The notes under the pieces were generated by a model. That model saw only the letters and a list, made by a program, of their open reading frames with translations. It had not been told where the DNA came from and made no database searches. 64,000 nucleotides of DNA, taken from the NCBI GenBank assembly GCA_019914995.1, contig CM034127.1, positions 5,952,001-6,016,000 of the forward strand, in the 5' to 3' direction. Shown one piece after another: positions 24,801 through 39,100 of the stretch (position 1 is the first letter of the stretch; every line of letters starts with the position of its first letter). The stretch is from Acanthochlamys bracteata. Its lineage: Eukaryota; Streptophyta; Magnoliopsida; Pandanales; Velloziaceae. A program made the position numbers and the translations under genes.

Positions 24801-27800
24801 TTGCTATTATTTTTTGTGTACGAGAGAAAGATGACTTTTTCATTCTGAATATGTGAGAACAAGCACTATCAAAAGCTGGAAGAGATATGTTAAATCTGAT
24901 TTGAGCAGAGCAAATAAAAATAACAAAGTATACAGGAAAATAATAAGGACAAAGTTCCCAACTCTATTGAAGATTCACGAGGTAACAAAATGCTGGTGAA
25001 AATATAAGATAGGATTTTCATCCTGGTTCGGGTTTGTTTTGGTAGATTTTCATTCCTTATTGCATCAAACTACAATTTCACAAATTTAGAGGGTCTAAAG
25101 GAACTAACCCACCAAATCCTCTAATAACCATCACCTGTGTAGCTACCTCTTCAACCATTTTGATAAAATATCCTTACTTTTAACAACTTACCAAAGTAAC
25201 AAATCATATGCATATATTATCTAGGCTTTTACCAAATCTCAGTACAAAGAATTGCCCCATTTTCCCGTTTTATCTCTATTATTCTTGAAAACAATGATCA
25301 GAGAGAATAACCAAAAAAGACTATTGATTTAGTCCAAGAACAAAGAAAAGAACTTCTGTAGGCACGCTAGTTTGGATTACTATGATAAGATTATACCTAT
25401 TCTCTATATTTTGAATATGCTTTAGTCCTTTAAAGGAACATGAACAGCAAAATAACCACAAATTTTAATTTTAATAAAGAATTTTTCCTCACAAATTTTA
25501 GTCATGAGCATGGAAAAGAATTAGAGGCTGTTTTTCCTTTCCAATGTGTTACTCATGGTTCATCACATCTTTCCACAATATACCATTGGCTGTAAGAACA
25601 TAGGAGAGAAAGTAGATGAAGGGAGTAGAACTAATCCTGATATTTACAGTTGGATATTGCTGAAAGCAAGCAAAAGGAGACGTACAGTAAGACGGACACC
25701 AAGAGTAAATGCTGTGGATAAGTTAGAAAGTCAATTCATTTCCTTTGCAGGATCAAGATTGTTGTAAAAGTGAGTATGTTTCAACATTGGAATTGGAAAG
25801 CAATAGTGCAAAAGATATTCAATGAATTAAAACACCTCAAATGATATACAACACTGCTTACTAGAACAGTTTGATACTTGGTCCATTACCGTAATCAGCA
25901 ATGTTAAGGATGTGCTCTGTTAAAAGCTTACGTTTCCACAGCTTATCATCACAATAAAGTCAAAATCCATATGCATACCCCAACAACTCCTATTTCTCCT
26001 AAAGAAATGCACGAGAAACTCATTTGTATCATAACTGGAGTAACAATATCCACAAAGAAATCAATGGCACTTTTCTTTTCCTTGCTTATAAAAATCATAG
26101 CATTGATTTAATGTTACTACAAGTAGTAGATATGGTTTGTTAATGCTAAATAAGACAAACCTACTAGTATTTTGTGATCTATATAGTGAAACGTAGAAAC
26201 AAACATCATAGATAACCAGCAGGTCCGATGTGCAAATCTTCGAAATCAAGTACCTGGCATAATGGCATAGATAAAGCTGATAATCTGGCTTGCCAATGCC
26301 AAGTGCTTAGATGTTATGGACTTCAGACCAGACACCTGAAACCAGCTACCAGTATCAATATGCAAACTTGAAATAAGTACTACGGTGAACATTTTTTTAA
26401 ATACTAAAAGGAAATTCATAATTCGCTTACAGTTACAATTTATGCCATAGAAATATGCCAATATTGCAGGTAATGACATGATAATGATCATACATTCAGC
26501 TAACCCCATTTGGTAGAAAAATAAACAACAGGGACCATTTGCACAAAGTAGAAAGCTTGGGGACTAAATTGTGCCATATTAAACCTTAGGACTAAACTGC
26601 AAATTAGGGAAACCACATGGACAGCTAGTGCAATCCAGCCTCTAAAAGGACATAAATTATGATCGAAGTGTAGAAACAAGAAAATAAAGAGTGCTAGAGT
26701 AAGTAGTCTAAAACAAACACTCCCACATGTAAAGCACAAAGAAATTTAACAAAATTACAAAGGACTACGAAATGATCGTATATTTGTAAGAACCTTTTAT
26801 GTAATCTCATCCTCGGTTGTCGCATCTAGAAATCAGTAAAAGATATTAACTAGATATATCATAACAGGAAGAAGAAAGAATTTAACAATTTTTATGTAAT
26901 TTGGGTGAAGTTCCCATAGGTTAGAGCACATTTTCAGGCATTTTAGTGTAATGTGTAACTAGAGATTTCATGTGAAATTCATATGCTTTCATACCAAGGA
27001 GCACAACCAGAATGTGAGTTTGCCCTAAGTAGAATTATAACCTACAATCTTTTCGTGTGCAGACTTAAAAAATTATGAATTCAGATTATTAATGATGGTT
27101 AGTTAAAAACAAAAAAACAAATATATTTGAAATTATTGACCATAGATCATTAGGGATCAAAGATTATCAGATCCAAGAGAATTTGAGTAGCCCTAACAGA
27201 AAAGTGTCCATGCCTAGATTAAAACTACTCTAACAACTCCCTTATGGTGATTAACTAACAGGTATACCAATGGCAAACCTGCATGGCACCAGCCCCCAAA
27301 ACAAGCTGGCAAGTCCGAGTATTGAATAGTTTCAAAATATCCAAAACGCGATGGACTACTTCAGAAGATAATGTTGGTAGGCTCCTGCTAACGTCGATAT
27401 ATTCCGATATCATCTTCAATAAAATTAAACCACTGCAATTTTATAGCATCACAAGGTTAACCACCAATGAAAACAAAGAGCATCTTCCGAAAAACAAAAA
27501 CAAGATCAAAACGACAGATTGATACTAACCAGTTTACCATGTGATAACCAAGGCCTCCATAGAGCAGAGTTTGTGACGTAGATTTCACACGGTCATTATG
27601 GTTATAGTCATCCTTACGGGTAAGATTAGATTCAAGTTCGGTAACCCCATTAAAGTCACCGTTTTGCGGAGATAAAGAAGTTCTAGCATCAACTTCAGCA
27701 GAATCAACAGTCTTTGAGGATGTATCCGTCGTATTTGGGTAGATGTCAGCAAATGAAAATGATGCTACAATTGCCTGAAACTCCTCTGGAACATCTACAG

Positions 27801-30800
27801 CAACCCATGTTTCTTGATCCAGTACTGCTTTTATTTTTGCCATCTAGAAAGTCAACTTCAGTTAGCAATTTAGTAGCATGTCTGCATCAGTATATATTAA
27901 CCAGTATTTGAACCAATAAGAGTCACCTCAGGAATCACAGACAAACCAAAAAAAGGGACTGCTATATCAACATATTCTAAAAATACAACTTCATGCAAAA
28001 TCCCCTTACTCGAGATTCATGCTGAACATCTAGGAACGACTTCATTTGAGATTGAAGGCTTCCCCTGATGCTATAACCTATCCTTCCACCAATCTGTGAA
28101 GTATAGAGTTTGCTTTATGTAGAACAAGTTTCACAAAAATATGTGTAGAACAAAAACATTATTACCTTCTCTGTCATATTAATAAAATCCTGAGTTATAT
28201 TGTAAATACTCAAGAACTCTTGCAGTCTTAGCTTTGGATGGAGTTGAGCCCTAACACCAAGAAGTTTAGCCCATCTTGCCTGTGCAGCATCACAGGCAGA
28301 AAAAACAGCTTCTGTGTTTTCCCGTAATACATCAACACTGTCATTATTACCCATTAGCTTAACACCCATTATTGAAAGGAATCGATCCAAATGATGGAAG
28401 AATGATAATGTTTTAAAAGTATGAGCAGCCAGAAATTAGGAAATAGCATATAACATCGTAAAAATGTGCATATAACAAGCACTGTGTCATCCCACAAAGT
28501 GGGGGTTGACTTGACACGTGCTACATGCAGTGAAAGACATTCCTACATTGGACATAATCCACTTGATTTCAAACTACAAAGTTATAACTCAAAGAAGAAC
28601 TAGGAAATTGGACATTAGTGAAAGACATTCCTACATTATTAAAACACCAGATAGTTATATAAGACAAAGGATAGGAATAATAATGAAATGAAGATTTACT
28701 TATTAAGGACAAAGTCAACTGCTATCTACAGTATTAGATGCTTCCAAACTTTTCGTCAGGAATATATAAATGAGTGACTAACAATTTAACATCTGAAACT
28801 ATACTTGCTATCGCATATTTGAACACATGAAATTCAAAAAAATGCAGATGAACAGGTAATTAGTTAAAACCCACACTAGCCGATGCCATCAAAGCATTTC
28901 TGAACCTATATACAGGTCAACAAGCTTTAGACATTAGCTAGGTTGCTATGTCATTATTTCTTTTTATTATATTATGTAATTATATGAGTCATTTTATTTT
29001 ATTTATTCTGTTATTAACATTTTACTGTAAAGGAAAGGACCTATTAAAGCATATCCATGAGAGCGAGAGAGAAAGAGAATACAAGGCCCTAGATGATTTG
29101 AGACCAAAACCTAATGGTTCATTACCTAGCAAAAGGAGGCTAAACAACCTAAGTACAGCATATCAGTATTCTCCTGACCAAAAAATGCAACAGAAAAGAA
29201 GCTCACCGAAAATTCTTGGATGAATTTGGGCTTGAAGCATCATTAGTCCGACTTTGAAAGACATAACTTTTGGGAGCATTCATCAATATTGTGTATGGAT
29301 TATAAGAATTGACTTCACCATCACCACCTTCCTCAGCATCTGTTGTTGTGGCTGTTGCAGCAATAGAATCAGCCCCCATAACCCCATCCAGATTTCCCAT
29401 TACCCACTCAATGACTCTTTTTACTTCAGCAGCTCGAAGCAAGTGTGCCTGAATTCACTAAAAAATGACAAATTACATCACCGCATGCGAAAGAGAAAGA
29501 GATGAATGTCTTGAGCGGTACCTAGAAGATTAAAGAAAGAGAGCAAAAGTTGGTAGAGTGGTATGCAAATGATTCATAGTGCTGTAATAAGACAAACAAC
29601 CTTTCTAATGGAGGAGATGCAGGAAAAGTATCCACTACAAACACAAAAACACTTCTGTGTAGGACAACAAAGTAAACAATTTCGAATTTACAAAAAATCT
29701 GATAAAAAAGAAAGAATGTCCAAAGCTGTATTACCTGCACAATCTTGAAAATAGCAGCCAAAAGTTGAACAAAACTTTCAAGAGAAAGGCTCCTCAACTT
29801 GCTCGCTAGTGAAAGGTTTCTGCCTGCATAATGATGAAATGAACATAGAAGAAAAGTCAAACTCAGAAACCAAAAATGAAGGGAACTACAGTGATACACA
29901 ACAAATGGTTTGCTCTACCATCTGAATCAACTCCTCTTTCACCAGTAACTACATCAGATTCCATGGGTCGGGTCATCAGAACTGGAAGCAACTCCGCAAC
30001 CGTTGCTTTAATAGCGGCCTTCATTTCAACATTCAGTGTAGTACGGTACTGCCTCAGAGCGGCAGGAAGTTTAGCCTGCAAAACAAATGTGATGGGATGA
30101 CAACTAAAACTTCAACTCTAGCAAATCTTATGTGATAGAACATATCAAATACAGAAACACTATGGTTCAAATGCCATGCCATAACACTATCCAAAAGATA
30201 GGAAATCAGTATGGGAAAGCTCAAAATCAAGACCAGTGATCACTACTTCCGTGATTATGGCAGTAGTAACTGCAATCCAACTTTTGACTGGGAACTTTAA
30301 AATATACAAGTCAAGTAAAAAGGCAAATACGGATTGAATTGAGCAAAACTATTGTGTAAGACTGAGAAAGACAGGTAAAACTAACAGGAAATGGAACTGA
30401 CTATTCTGAGTAAACCAATTATGATAGGAAGGAGTCGGTCTCTTAGAATCAGGCTTTCATCGTCATCTAATTTAACCTGCAAAAAGATGAACAAATCAAT
30501 GATTCTCCAGAAAGCTAAAGTAGACACACTCAGAAAAAATATATACAAGAACACAAATCATAAAATTAAAAATATAAATTAAACAATAAGAAAGAAATAG
30601 TATATAATAAGTGATACAACTTTGTACCACTGCATACACCTTTAAGCCAATTATTCGTTCCTGAAATGTCAGCACATGGGTAACAACTTTAAAATTTTCT
30701 TTGAATCATGCAAGAAAAGCCAAGTCAATCAAGATCCTTAGATTGCACCCTGGGTCTAGAATTATTTCAATCATGAAATGAAATTGCACTTCTAATGACA

Positions 30801-33800
30801 ACATAGAAATTAATCAAAAGAGTGCCTACTGAATATTGATCATGGTAGAATTGGAAGGAATAGTGAATTGTGAGAAACAAATTTCTATACACAGAGGAAA
30901 ATGAATTATTTTCATAGGACACAGAAGGAGAATAACAATTACTAGAAATATGACAAGATTGAGTTAACAAATGGCATTCCAATACGTTTCAAACATGTTA
31001 AAAAATGAGAGCTACAGATAAGCATTCAAATACAAATATGTGATATGGTTACATCATCAGGTATGTTCTTTCAATATATTTAATCAGTTCAATCTTTTAA
31101 GTACAATAGTAAAGCAAATCAAATTTGCATTAGTCACATAGGAAGTTTAGTGCTGCCTGACATTGCTATGAGATCTGACAACTTTATAGTCATTTGTATC
31201 AACTCAGGTGACCTTACTGTTACAAAAACTCAATCTATTTGGATATGAAGTATACCAAATGATATGAAGTATCATATAATATGATGTCAAAGAAAAAATC
31301 AATTAGAGTTGAAAGAATCAAATCTGTGATATGTCTAAAGAAAGCAATACGACAACTAGACGATGTGCTCCTCAAATTGTGTGACCATTTAATTCTGCCT
31401 AAGAACAACTTAAGATCAATACAAGACAAGAATATCTACCTCATCTTCCAATCCATTCATGACAGTGGTGCTTTTGATTTTCAACTTAAACAAAATCGCA
31501 GAATCAACAGCCCTGGAATCATGTAGGGCTGCACGCAGAAGTTCCGCTGAAAGAATGCTACAACAATTGAATAAAAATCAAGTCAACACATATTATAAAC
31601 AAATAAAAACTGTTCTTTGATTGATATATTAGATTCTACATAAGAGAAGCAGGCCATACTGATAGTATTACAAAGTTCAGACTTCTTGCCATCTATTGTA
31701 TATTGAGGAAAGTCCAAGAAACCTTTGAGAAAGTTGACGAGATAAATATTGTAGCACCACAGAGGACAAAAGATGTGATGCAACAAAACAAAAGGGCAAA
31801 GCTGACTCTCTTCTCAGATTGTGCAAAGTATTTTGAAAAATATTTATTTTATAAAAGGAAATACCAGCATGGTTAAGCGACAAACATGAAATTGGTACTA
31901 AATCTGCTCATAAGTGTCCACCTTTGAGTGACCATCTCATGCCAAACCAAAGAACATAACAAAAATCTTTAAAAAGGGAATCATGTTTAGCAGGAAATAA
32001 ATAAACCTATATTTACTTTGCCCTTGGGAAACAAATGAGCGACACTTTCACCACTACAAGTACCTAAAAAGAACATATAGAGCAAGGTTTATAATTGTTA
32101 GGTTTTACCTGTTTATAGAATCTAGGGATGTAGCCAACTGTTCATGGAGATGGCGGAAACAATGAAGACCAGAAAGCTCATCTGTATCCTGATGGCACAT
32201 AAATAGGAATATTGTTAGCGAAAACCAACATAATAATGCTTTAAATAATAATAATCATAATAATATCCTTCGAACAATTATTTGCCTCTAATAAGAAGAA
32301 ATTTCTTCACTTTCTTTTACACAAATATGTTGGAATATAAGAAGAAAAATCAAATCGGAATAGTGCCAAATGTCAGACACGCAATGATATCTAAGAAATC
32401 AAGTGTGAACAGTTTTATATTTTTTTATTTTTTAAGAAGAAAGTGGGAATATTTTAAGTAGGGACTTTCTCATGTTTTAGTTTATAAGTGGATGAACATA
32501 AAACCATGCGCTTCAATAATTAATAAGGCGAAAATGATTACTCCGGAAGAACATCATAGTGAAATTTATCGCTAAACAGATATTGACCACTGCACATATA
32601 GTGACATTAGAGCAAGTAGCCATTTTGGAGTACCAGGGTCTTAACTGTTTCAACTATAAAATAAATTCTTATTCTAGCAAAGATGACAGGTCAAACCGCT
32701 AGAACACCTCTTAGCTTTATAATAAGGGGAGGTACAACAAGTTTTCCATGTTTGGTGTACTTATCTAACCATACAAACACTCAAGCAAACCAAAAAATCA
32801 GCGAATAAAGACATGATTCCCGTACGCATACTGTCTGTACTACGTTTCTTGGCTTCCTCCTATTACCAGCCCAAATGAACATGGGGTAGCTACTTGCAAT
32901 TCTGCAGAGATAACTTACCAAAAATTAAACACATCTGATCACATTTCGACACAATGAAATTTGAGTTAGTTTATTTTAACACCTATTTAGCCAAGTATCT
33001 AAAACTGTAGCCTACAAGTTCCAGTATTATTGAATTTGAAGTGCTTCATTATTCAGCAGTTTAATCACCTTGTGAAACACCAGAAAAAGAAGGAAAAAAA
33101 AGGAAGAAGAAAAAAGTAGTTTTGAACTAAGGATATGGCATGACACAAGTGTTCTCTGGATGAAAGAAATGCCTAAGAGAGTATGTTACTAGCTACATGA
33201 GAACAACATACAAGATTACATGCAATGGTGAGGCGCCTAAAAGATGGATGAAGTTGCGACCAACAGCTGTGCTCTGTAGTAAATTACCAATTGAAAACGA
33301 CATAACATAAAATCATTAAGAATTTAACAGTGGATCTCAAATCATAATCATCAAAATATTTTGATATAGAAGTCATCAATCAAGAAATACAAACAACAAT
33401 TAGCTGAGAGGAATCTAAGAAGTAAAGTAGCAAGTTACCAGCAAGCGCTGCAAGTCATCGATAACATCCAAAGCACCACCACAATCAGCAGCTCCAACAA
33501 GCTGTATACAGAGCAATTGAAGATACTCAGGCCTCAGTTGCTTAAACAAAATGCAATTGTAAAAGGGACATGGCATGACCAAAAATGTACTTAATAGAAA
33601 AGGTGGAATTATATAAGAATCCAAGATAGATGAATGCACACACAAGCATGCAATATAAAGATTAAAGGAGAACAAAGCCATTGAGCAGCATTCTTATAGT
33701 CTACATTGAGTTGGCAATAAAGAACTCCACTAACTAGGCTCTAACAGCTGGAGGCAAGCAGTTGCATATTTTTTCATAGAGTTCATGTTCGATCTTACAC

Positions 33801-34999
33801 ATATTTGGCATTCCTACTAGCATTCAGAGAATTCTAGAATAGTTACTACACTGATCAGTACCAGTCATGCTATTATAAGTGAGCTCCTTCGATCAGCCAG
33901 CATGAGAATTCAGCCCATAAACCAACCTGCAGAAAATATATTCACCGGACAGGCTGAGGACAACCCAGTTTCACTACCTAAAGCCAGATGTTATTAAATA
34001 CTCTTCACTACACCAGCTGTACTCCTAGCTTTCAATATATTGCAAGAAATCACTACAGTATGGTACCAAGTTCCTATTACAGAGACAATTTGCAATGCAA
34101 AACTTCACAACATACCCTAATCACTATCCTAAACAAATAATGGCAATACCAAATCAAATAGACAAAAACAAAGAAGCTACCAGCTTCAATGCGGAGAGCG
34201 CCTGGCTGACATACAGTATAACAGTGAGCTTCTGGTGCAATGCAACAAGGTTCCCTCTAGTAGAATTAAGCTCTTGCACCTGCTTCGCAGGTCCAATAAC
34301 ATCACCATCAAGCAGCTTCACAGTCTCCTTAAGCTGCCGTATCCTTGCGCAAGCAGTAACAATCTCCCCATCCAATCCCTGCAGCTTTCCCTGTGCCTCG
34401 TAAAAAGAATCCGACCTTAATGCAATCTCCCTCACCAAATGCATCTCAACAACGTCTAGGTACTGCCCTAATCGTTCCTGCAGAGTGACATTCTCTTCAG
34501 GATCAGGAGAGAAAGGGCAAGCTGCCCTAAACGTCTCCCCTTCCTCCAACATGAAATCCTCCTTGAAGAACAAAGCAGGAACTTCACGGAGACAAGCGAC
34601 AAGAGCTTCACCGGGACCCGTAGCAGAGTCATCAGAGAGCAATGATTCTCTTGCAGCATGACTCTGAACGTCTTCGAACCGCGCAAAGGAATCAGAAATA
34701 GAATTGAAGTAGTTACTGAAATCGGAGCGAGAAATGGTTGAAGTAGGGCCGGTAGGGAGTGGAGTGAAGAGAGAGAGATCAGGAGGAGAAGAAGAAGAAG
34801 AGAGAACGGTGCCCGCGGTAGGCCACCAGAGAGACCATGAAGTAGAAGAATAAGAAGACGAAGGATTGTTGAGAACAGATGAGAGGGTTTGAGTGATTGC
34901 TGCACCGGCGGTAGAGGAGACGGAAGAAGGTGAATCGGTGGAAGCGGAGGAGGTGTTGCGGGCAACGCGGAGAGATGATGGCCGTGGCGGCGCCTCCAT
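15853..34999 (-). CDS. VPS54: VPS54, GARP complex subunit (vesicle tether, endosome to trans-Golgi)
   Basis: Eighteen exons, in gene order: 34181-34999, 33439-33501, 32109-32188, 31440-31557, 30402-30476, 29919-30075, 29735-29823, 29207-29448, 28166-28337, 28010-28093, 27530-27843, 27279-27432, 26254-26335, 22667-22746, 19921-20082, 18646-18713, 16072-16152, 15853-15985. The sum is 2973 nt, 990 residues, close to the roughly 1030 of Arabidopsis VPS54. The Ser/Pro-rich N-terminus (1-100) is followed by the helical tether region (GEALVACLREVPALFFKEDF near 160 and QERLGQYLDVVEMHLVREI). The conserved C-terminal VPS54 domain starts near 730 (GGLGYHMVNCGLILLK, FNTRTCQLVLGAGAMQ, SKHLALASQIISF). All introns are GT...AG. 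The ATG at 34997-34999 is the first in frame; the frame is open upstream but without ATG. With VPS51, VPS52 and VPS53 the product forms GARP on the trans-Golgi. Confidence 0.95.
16796..18097. mobile_element. Harbinger/Tourist-like TIR element in a VPS54 intron
   Basis: The left end GGGGCTGTTTAGTTAA and the reverse-complemented right end AGGCCTCTTTAGTCAT match at about 11 of 16 sites, and TTA duplications sit at 16793-16795 and 18098-18100. At 1.3 kb it is long for a MITE, partly because another element (17197-17621) lies inside it. No transposase frame is visible. It sits in the intron between exons 16 and 17 of VPS54. Confidence 0.6.
17197..17621. mobile_element. Fold-back (long hairpin) MITE nested in the element at 16796-18097
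   Basis: The two halves are imperfect inverted copies over about 200 bp each, meeting near 17420. Matching blocks include GGATAGGATATAAGCACATG against GGAGATATAATCTAGGCACA, ATCAGAATACGAATCGACCT against ATCGGAATACAAACCGACCT, and GAAGACAAAATTC against its partner. The flanks TTATATATA (17188-17196) and TTATATATT (17622-17630) agree at 8 of 9 sites, which fits a Mutator-type 9-bp target duplication. A transcript through it would fold into a long hairpin. Confidence 0.8.
20083..22666. other. VPS54 intron between exons 14 and 15
   Basis: A 2.6 kb intron with no embedded gene. A palindromic AT-rich patch lies near 20550-20700 (repeated GCTTATTT, AATAAGTGG and AATAAGC), possibly an old small element with unclear ends. 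Otherwise nothing is recognisable. Confidence 0.5.
22747..26253. other. VPS54 intron between exons 13 and 14
   Basis: A 3.5 kb intron, the longest in the gene. It contains the 94-bp tandem duplication listed separately. The open frame at 25546-25767 has no recognisable motif. No transposon ends were identified. Confidence 0.5.
23156..23340. repeat. Tandem duplication of about 94 bp in a VPS54 intron
   Basis: Units starting at 23156 and 23250 share ACTTGATTGTTT, CTCATAATATGTGCTTGCTC, a TTCATYTTCTCCAAAGAA-like block and intervening sequence with small changes. It is non-coding on both strands. Confidence 0.8.
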
Positions 35000-36151
35000 G
35001 GTTTCCGGCGACGGTGGCGGAAGGAGAGAGATTAGAGGAGGAGTTAGTGTTGGTGTTGTTGCTGCTGCATGGGTGAGATCGAGATCCCGATCTGCGGCGA
35101 AAAACAAAGAGGGAGACAGATCTACGACTGCGAATATTGTTATTTATTAATACATACTTATCTTTCTTTATTACCAGCTTAGTAGCTAATAATATGGTTA
35201 GTGTTATTCTCTAAATAAATTTTAATTAACTATTGTTTCGGATTAATTGAGAGATGGTGGCGGGAGAGTCCACGGACCTGGATCAGCAGGATTGAACTTC
35301 AAGAGTAGGCAACTCTGCAAGCAAACTGTGCACCTCTTTCTTCTTGCTCTTTCTTTTCCAAAAATAACCTTCAGGGTGCCTTTAATTCATTACCTTACAA
35401 TATTAACATAATAATCACATTTTCAAAAATCTTAATTTCAATCAATTAAACTGCTGCCAGTGTTTCCTTTCATTCCAAATTTTGAAGGGCCTCTTATCTT
35501 CAAGTAGGTATTAAAAAGTTAAGACTGATCCTTTACTGCGTAGAAGATTTTGAACTTGCAAGTATTTTTTATTCAAGCAGCAACTGCACCACCTCAATTC
35601 CCTTCATTCGTTCCCCTTTGTTGTTGCTATATGTTCATTAATGTCCACAACAAAGTGGCATCCATCACTCTATTAAAGCATTCGAAGGCGTACAACCCCC
35701 TCCAGCTAACCCACCTTTTAGATGAGAAAGCAGGCAACAAAAACAAGAGCTAACAGGTACAATTGCATGTCCAAAATAATAGGCACCCTTTCAGGACTTC
35801 AGCACTCAAACATTAAAAAAGGATCACAAATTCCCATTCAGGTGACAGTTGTTCATCTCATAGGAATTTATGACTCAAATAAACAAATCATAAGACTCTA
35901 CAAATGTTTTTAATAGACAGATTGCAACCCATACCAATCAAATTGAAAGACAACTAAAAACATAACTCCAAAAAAAAATACATCAAAACTCAAACAGGGT
36001 TGTGAACACTTTATGGCAAGCTATGCGAACATCCTTGAATGCTTTCTTTTCCTTCATCTGTAGCAAACAGTTGATCTGATGAACTAATAAACAGAGCAAG
36101 GTAAATATCTTCACTAGTGATGGCTACTCAAAGTTTCAAGTTTCCTCATGC
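35000..36151. other. Intergenic: VPS54 5' flank and VPS33 3' flank
   Basis: About 1.15 kb separate the VPS33 stop (36152) from the VPS54 ATG (34999). The left side should hold the VPS54 promoter and 5' UTR and the right side the VPS33 3' UTR. I recognise no TATA box with confidence. The open frame on the + strand at 34893-35150 is a shadow of VPS54 exon 1. Confidence 0.5.
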
Positions 36152-39100
36152 CTAACTGCTCTTGAAAGTAAGCGTCTCCAGTAAGGTATTACCATTTACA
36201 ACCTTTGTGGTGGCTACTATAAAATCATAACCCATACCATCCTGCAATCAGATATGGACAAGCAAAAGAAATCTCATTAAGAAAATTAGTTGATTACAGT
36301 AAAGCCAGCAGACTGGTCACTAAATATAGTGAGACCATAACGCCAAGCATTTAGACCATGCAAACAGAAAATTTTATAGCCTTGCTTTGTCCTCAACATC
36401 CTTTGCAGAAGCTACAATCAGTTGTTAGACCTCATTTAGCTAGTAGGTACTAAGAACTCAATTCAGATAACCCAGTAACTGCAAGTTCCAAACTAAGATG
36501 TATAGCAACATGTTTACCAATAGCAGATTAATGAACCATGCATCTTTTGATTGTAGGATGTTTCGGTTTTTCCTACATAAGGCACATCAAGGACAGAGAA
36601 AATACTAACGTCTAGAATTCAGCCCTTTAAGGATTCTCTCTCTTAAACAGTGCGAGAACATAGACTAGATAGACTTAATGCCTAAATCTGAAAATCAACT
36701 TAGACAGTATTAAAACCATGATACTTTTACAAAATAGAAGTGGCTCATTTTGAGTAACCGGAGTTTATTGGTTGTAATAAACTCTGAGCAGAAGTCAAAA
36801 ACAAACAAATGATAAAAGTATAACTTCTCCAAAATGTAACAGTTGATATTACTGGTATAACATAGGCAATTTTAATCATACGTGTAAAATTCAAATTTAA
36901 AGGATATTTCAAAAATCGTTTTGCAATTTTTCAACATTAGCTTCATCTTTGTTAATAATATTTAGCATTTGTGTTTATATTTTTCACAGGAATTGTTTTT
37001 CATTTTTAGTCGCATTTTTGTAATGATTACTTCACATTTCATTTCAATATGTTTCAGTTTATATGTTTCCTAGATTCTGCAATAATTTTTTTGTTTTGTA
37101 ATTACGTTGAGAGTACTATAGGTACATCCTTATGTATCTTTCAAATAATTTATTCACAGATACACTCTTCATCTTCAAATACCCATTCGGGGGTCGGAAT
37201 CTCATCTTATCTCAATCGTACAACAATGAAAAATTGCACATACCGTTACGTAAGAGTTTTTAAGTTAATCTTGTGACAAAGGAATGTATGTTAAAAGTTC
37301 TGATAATAGAGAAAGTTTTTACATTATGAAACATAAATTGAAGAGAAATTATGGAAAGTTTATGTCTAACTTCAGTAAAGCATGGGTAAAAGGGTAGTTC
37401 ACACTATGTATGCACTCCACATTTTGGCTTGCTTTAAGTTAGAACCTTTTGTTTTTGGGGTGACCACTCATGTATGCATTGCACTCCAAGCATGAAAGAG
37501 GTTTTGACCTTTCTCCTTCAACACTTCGCTAAAGCCATGACCTAATTAATCTTAACATCTTACAAAATATGCTTTCTCTTTAAGTCCCCATATAACCCTA
37601 GTTTCAACTTCACTACTATGTTAATTGTAGCTACTACATTCATCGTTTAGTAGTTAGGTAAAAGATTCAGAAATGTTGAGATTGGTACCCAAGTCATATT
37701 CAAGAACTATGAGTTGATTGTATAAGAGGAAATTAAATACAGACACATGCCTGCATACGTGTGTGTGTGTGTGTACACATCCACTATATGCTGTACGAGC
37801 ACATGAATCCTCGATTCAGTGAGGTGTTTAAGTTTGCATTTACTCAAATATTCTTAAAATTTGGATCACATGAATCTTAGTATTACCTGGGAACTAAGAA
37901 AACGAAGAGCAGAAATCTCTGCAAATGTCACACCACCAATGAATACCACTAGGACCAAGGAACGTCGTCCATCTGCAACCCTGTGACTTATATAGAATTT
38001 TCAGCTATCGAATGCATATTCTTTCCTATTGAGTTTTACACATAATCATTGCAATGTTAGGAGAGTTAACTTCCAAAGTAGCTCGAGTAGGATATTGAGT
38101 TAAAAGCATAGTACCTAATATCAAATTAATGGATACAAGATGACAAGGGTCAATGCGACAAATACCATTGACATTGAGTAAACCCCAAGCTAGCAGGGCG
38201 CAATACCCAAGTTGCAAAAATAGATTTTGAAAAAATAAATACATAGAGGAGTGACTTAATACCATAATCTAATTCTGACCAGATTAACCAAGCACAAAAT
38301 GGGGTGCCTAGGCATCCCTCTTCAAAGGAGAGGTGGAGGGTTCAAATCTTAACAGCGCTAGTTTACTCCCAAAAATAAAAGAAAAAGAAAAGAAAAAGAA
38401 AAAGCCTCAAGGGAAATAGATTATGTGCCATCAAGACTCGAACTGTGTTAAGAAAAACTCGCGCAAACATGTAAACTGCCCATTGCTGAGAGGTTAAATC
38501 TAGTTATTTTCACATTTTTGCATCAAGTAACAGCACAACATTACTTTTATTGTAACTAAATCAAGCTCCAACATGCCAGAAAATAATGAACACACGACAT
38601 TTTGTGGGTCCTATATTTATGTGCCAATTTCATTTTCTTCTTCAATGGCCTATGAAATTTGTTGAGAGAAAATATTGGATTTATGTAATATTTTCCAACT
38701 TCAAGAATCGTCTGCAGAAGATGGTACTTCTAGAAACACAAAGACTTTGTACTCACCTATCGAGGTTAACACCATGTAATGAATCAACATAAGAGTTGCT
38801 TGTATAACCGCCCTACAAGTTCACCAAGTAAACCATATATCAACATCAACTAGATGGAGGCTGCTAATATACTACATAACATTTGAAAAACTTATTCTCA
38901 CCCTCTTCACATCCAAATGAGGTCCAGGCATCAGCTTCAAAACTTCATCCATAGAACGCCTGCAAGGATCATACTTAAGCAACATGCTGGAGAAGCAAAT
39001 CCATTCAAATATTAAGCAGCTAACACATTGGCATCTGGTTGAATAACATCCATGGCTGGATATTAAGACCTTTCTAAAATTGACAAATTGTTAACAAGCT

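Noticed and set aside
26500-26720. Repeat-like phrase GGGACCATTTGCAC / GGGGACTAAATTGTGCC in a VPS54 intron
   Set aside because: It resembles phrases common in dispersed plant repeats, but neither borders nor family could be defined.
34468-34965. 165-residue minus-strand frame with Leu/Pro/Ser runs
   Set aside because: It is an off-frame shadow of VPS54 exon 1 and has no motif of its own.
34999-35107. An upstream extension of VPS54 in the same frame
   Set aside because: The open frame continues upstream but begins with TTG, not ATG. The ATG at 34997-34999 starts a plausible N-terminus, so it was chosen.
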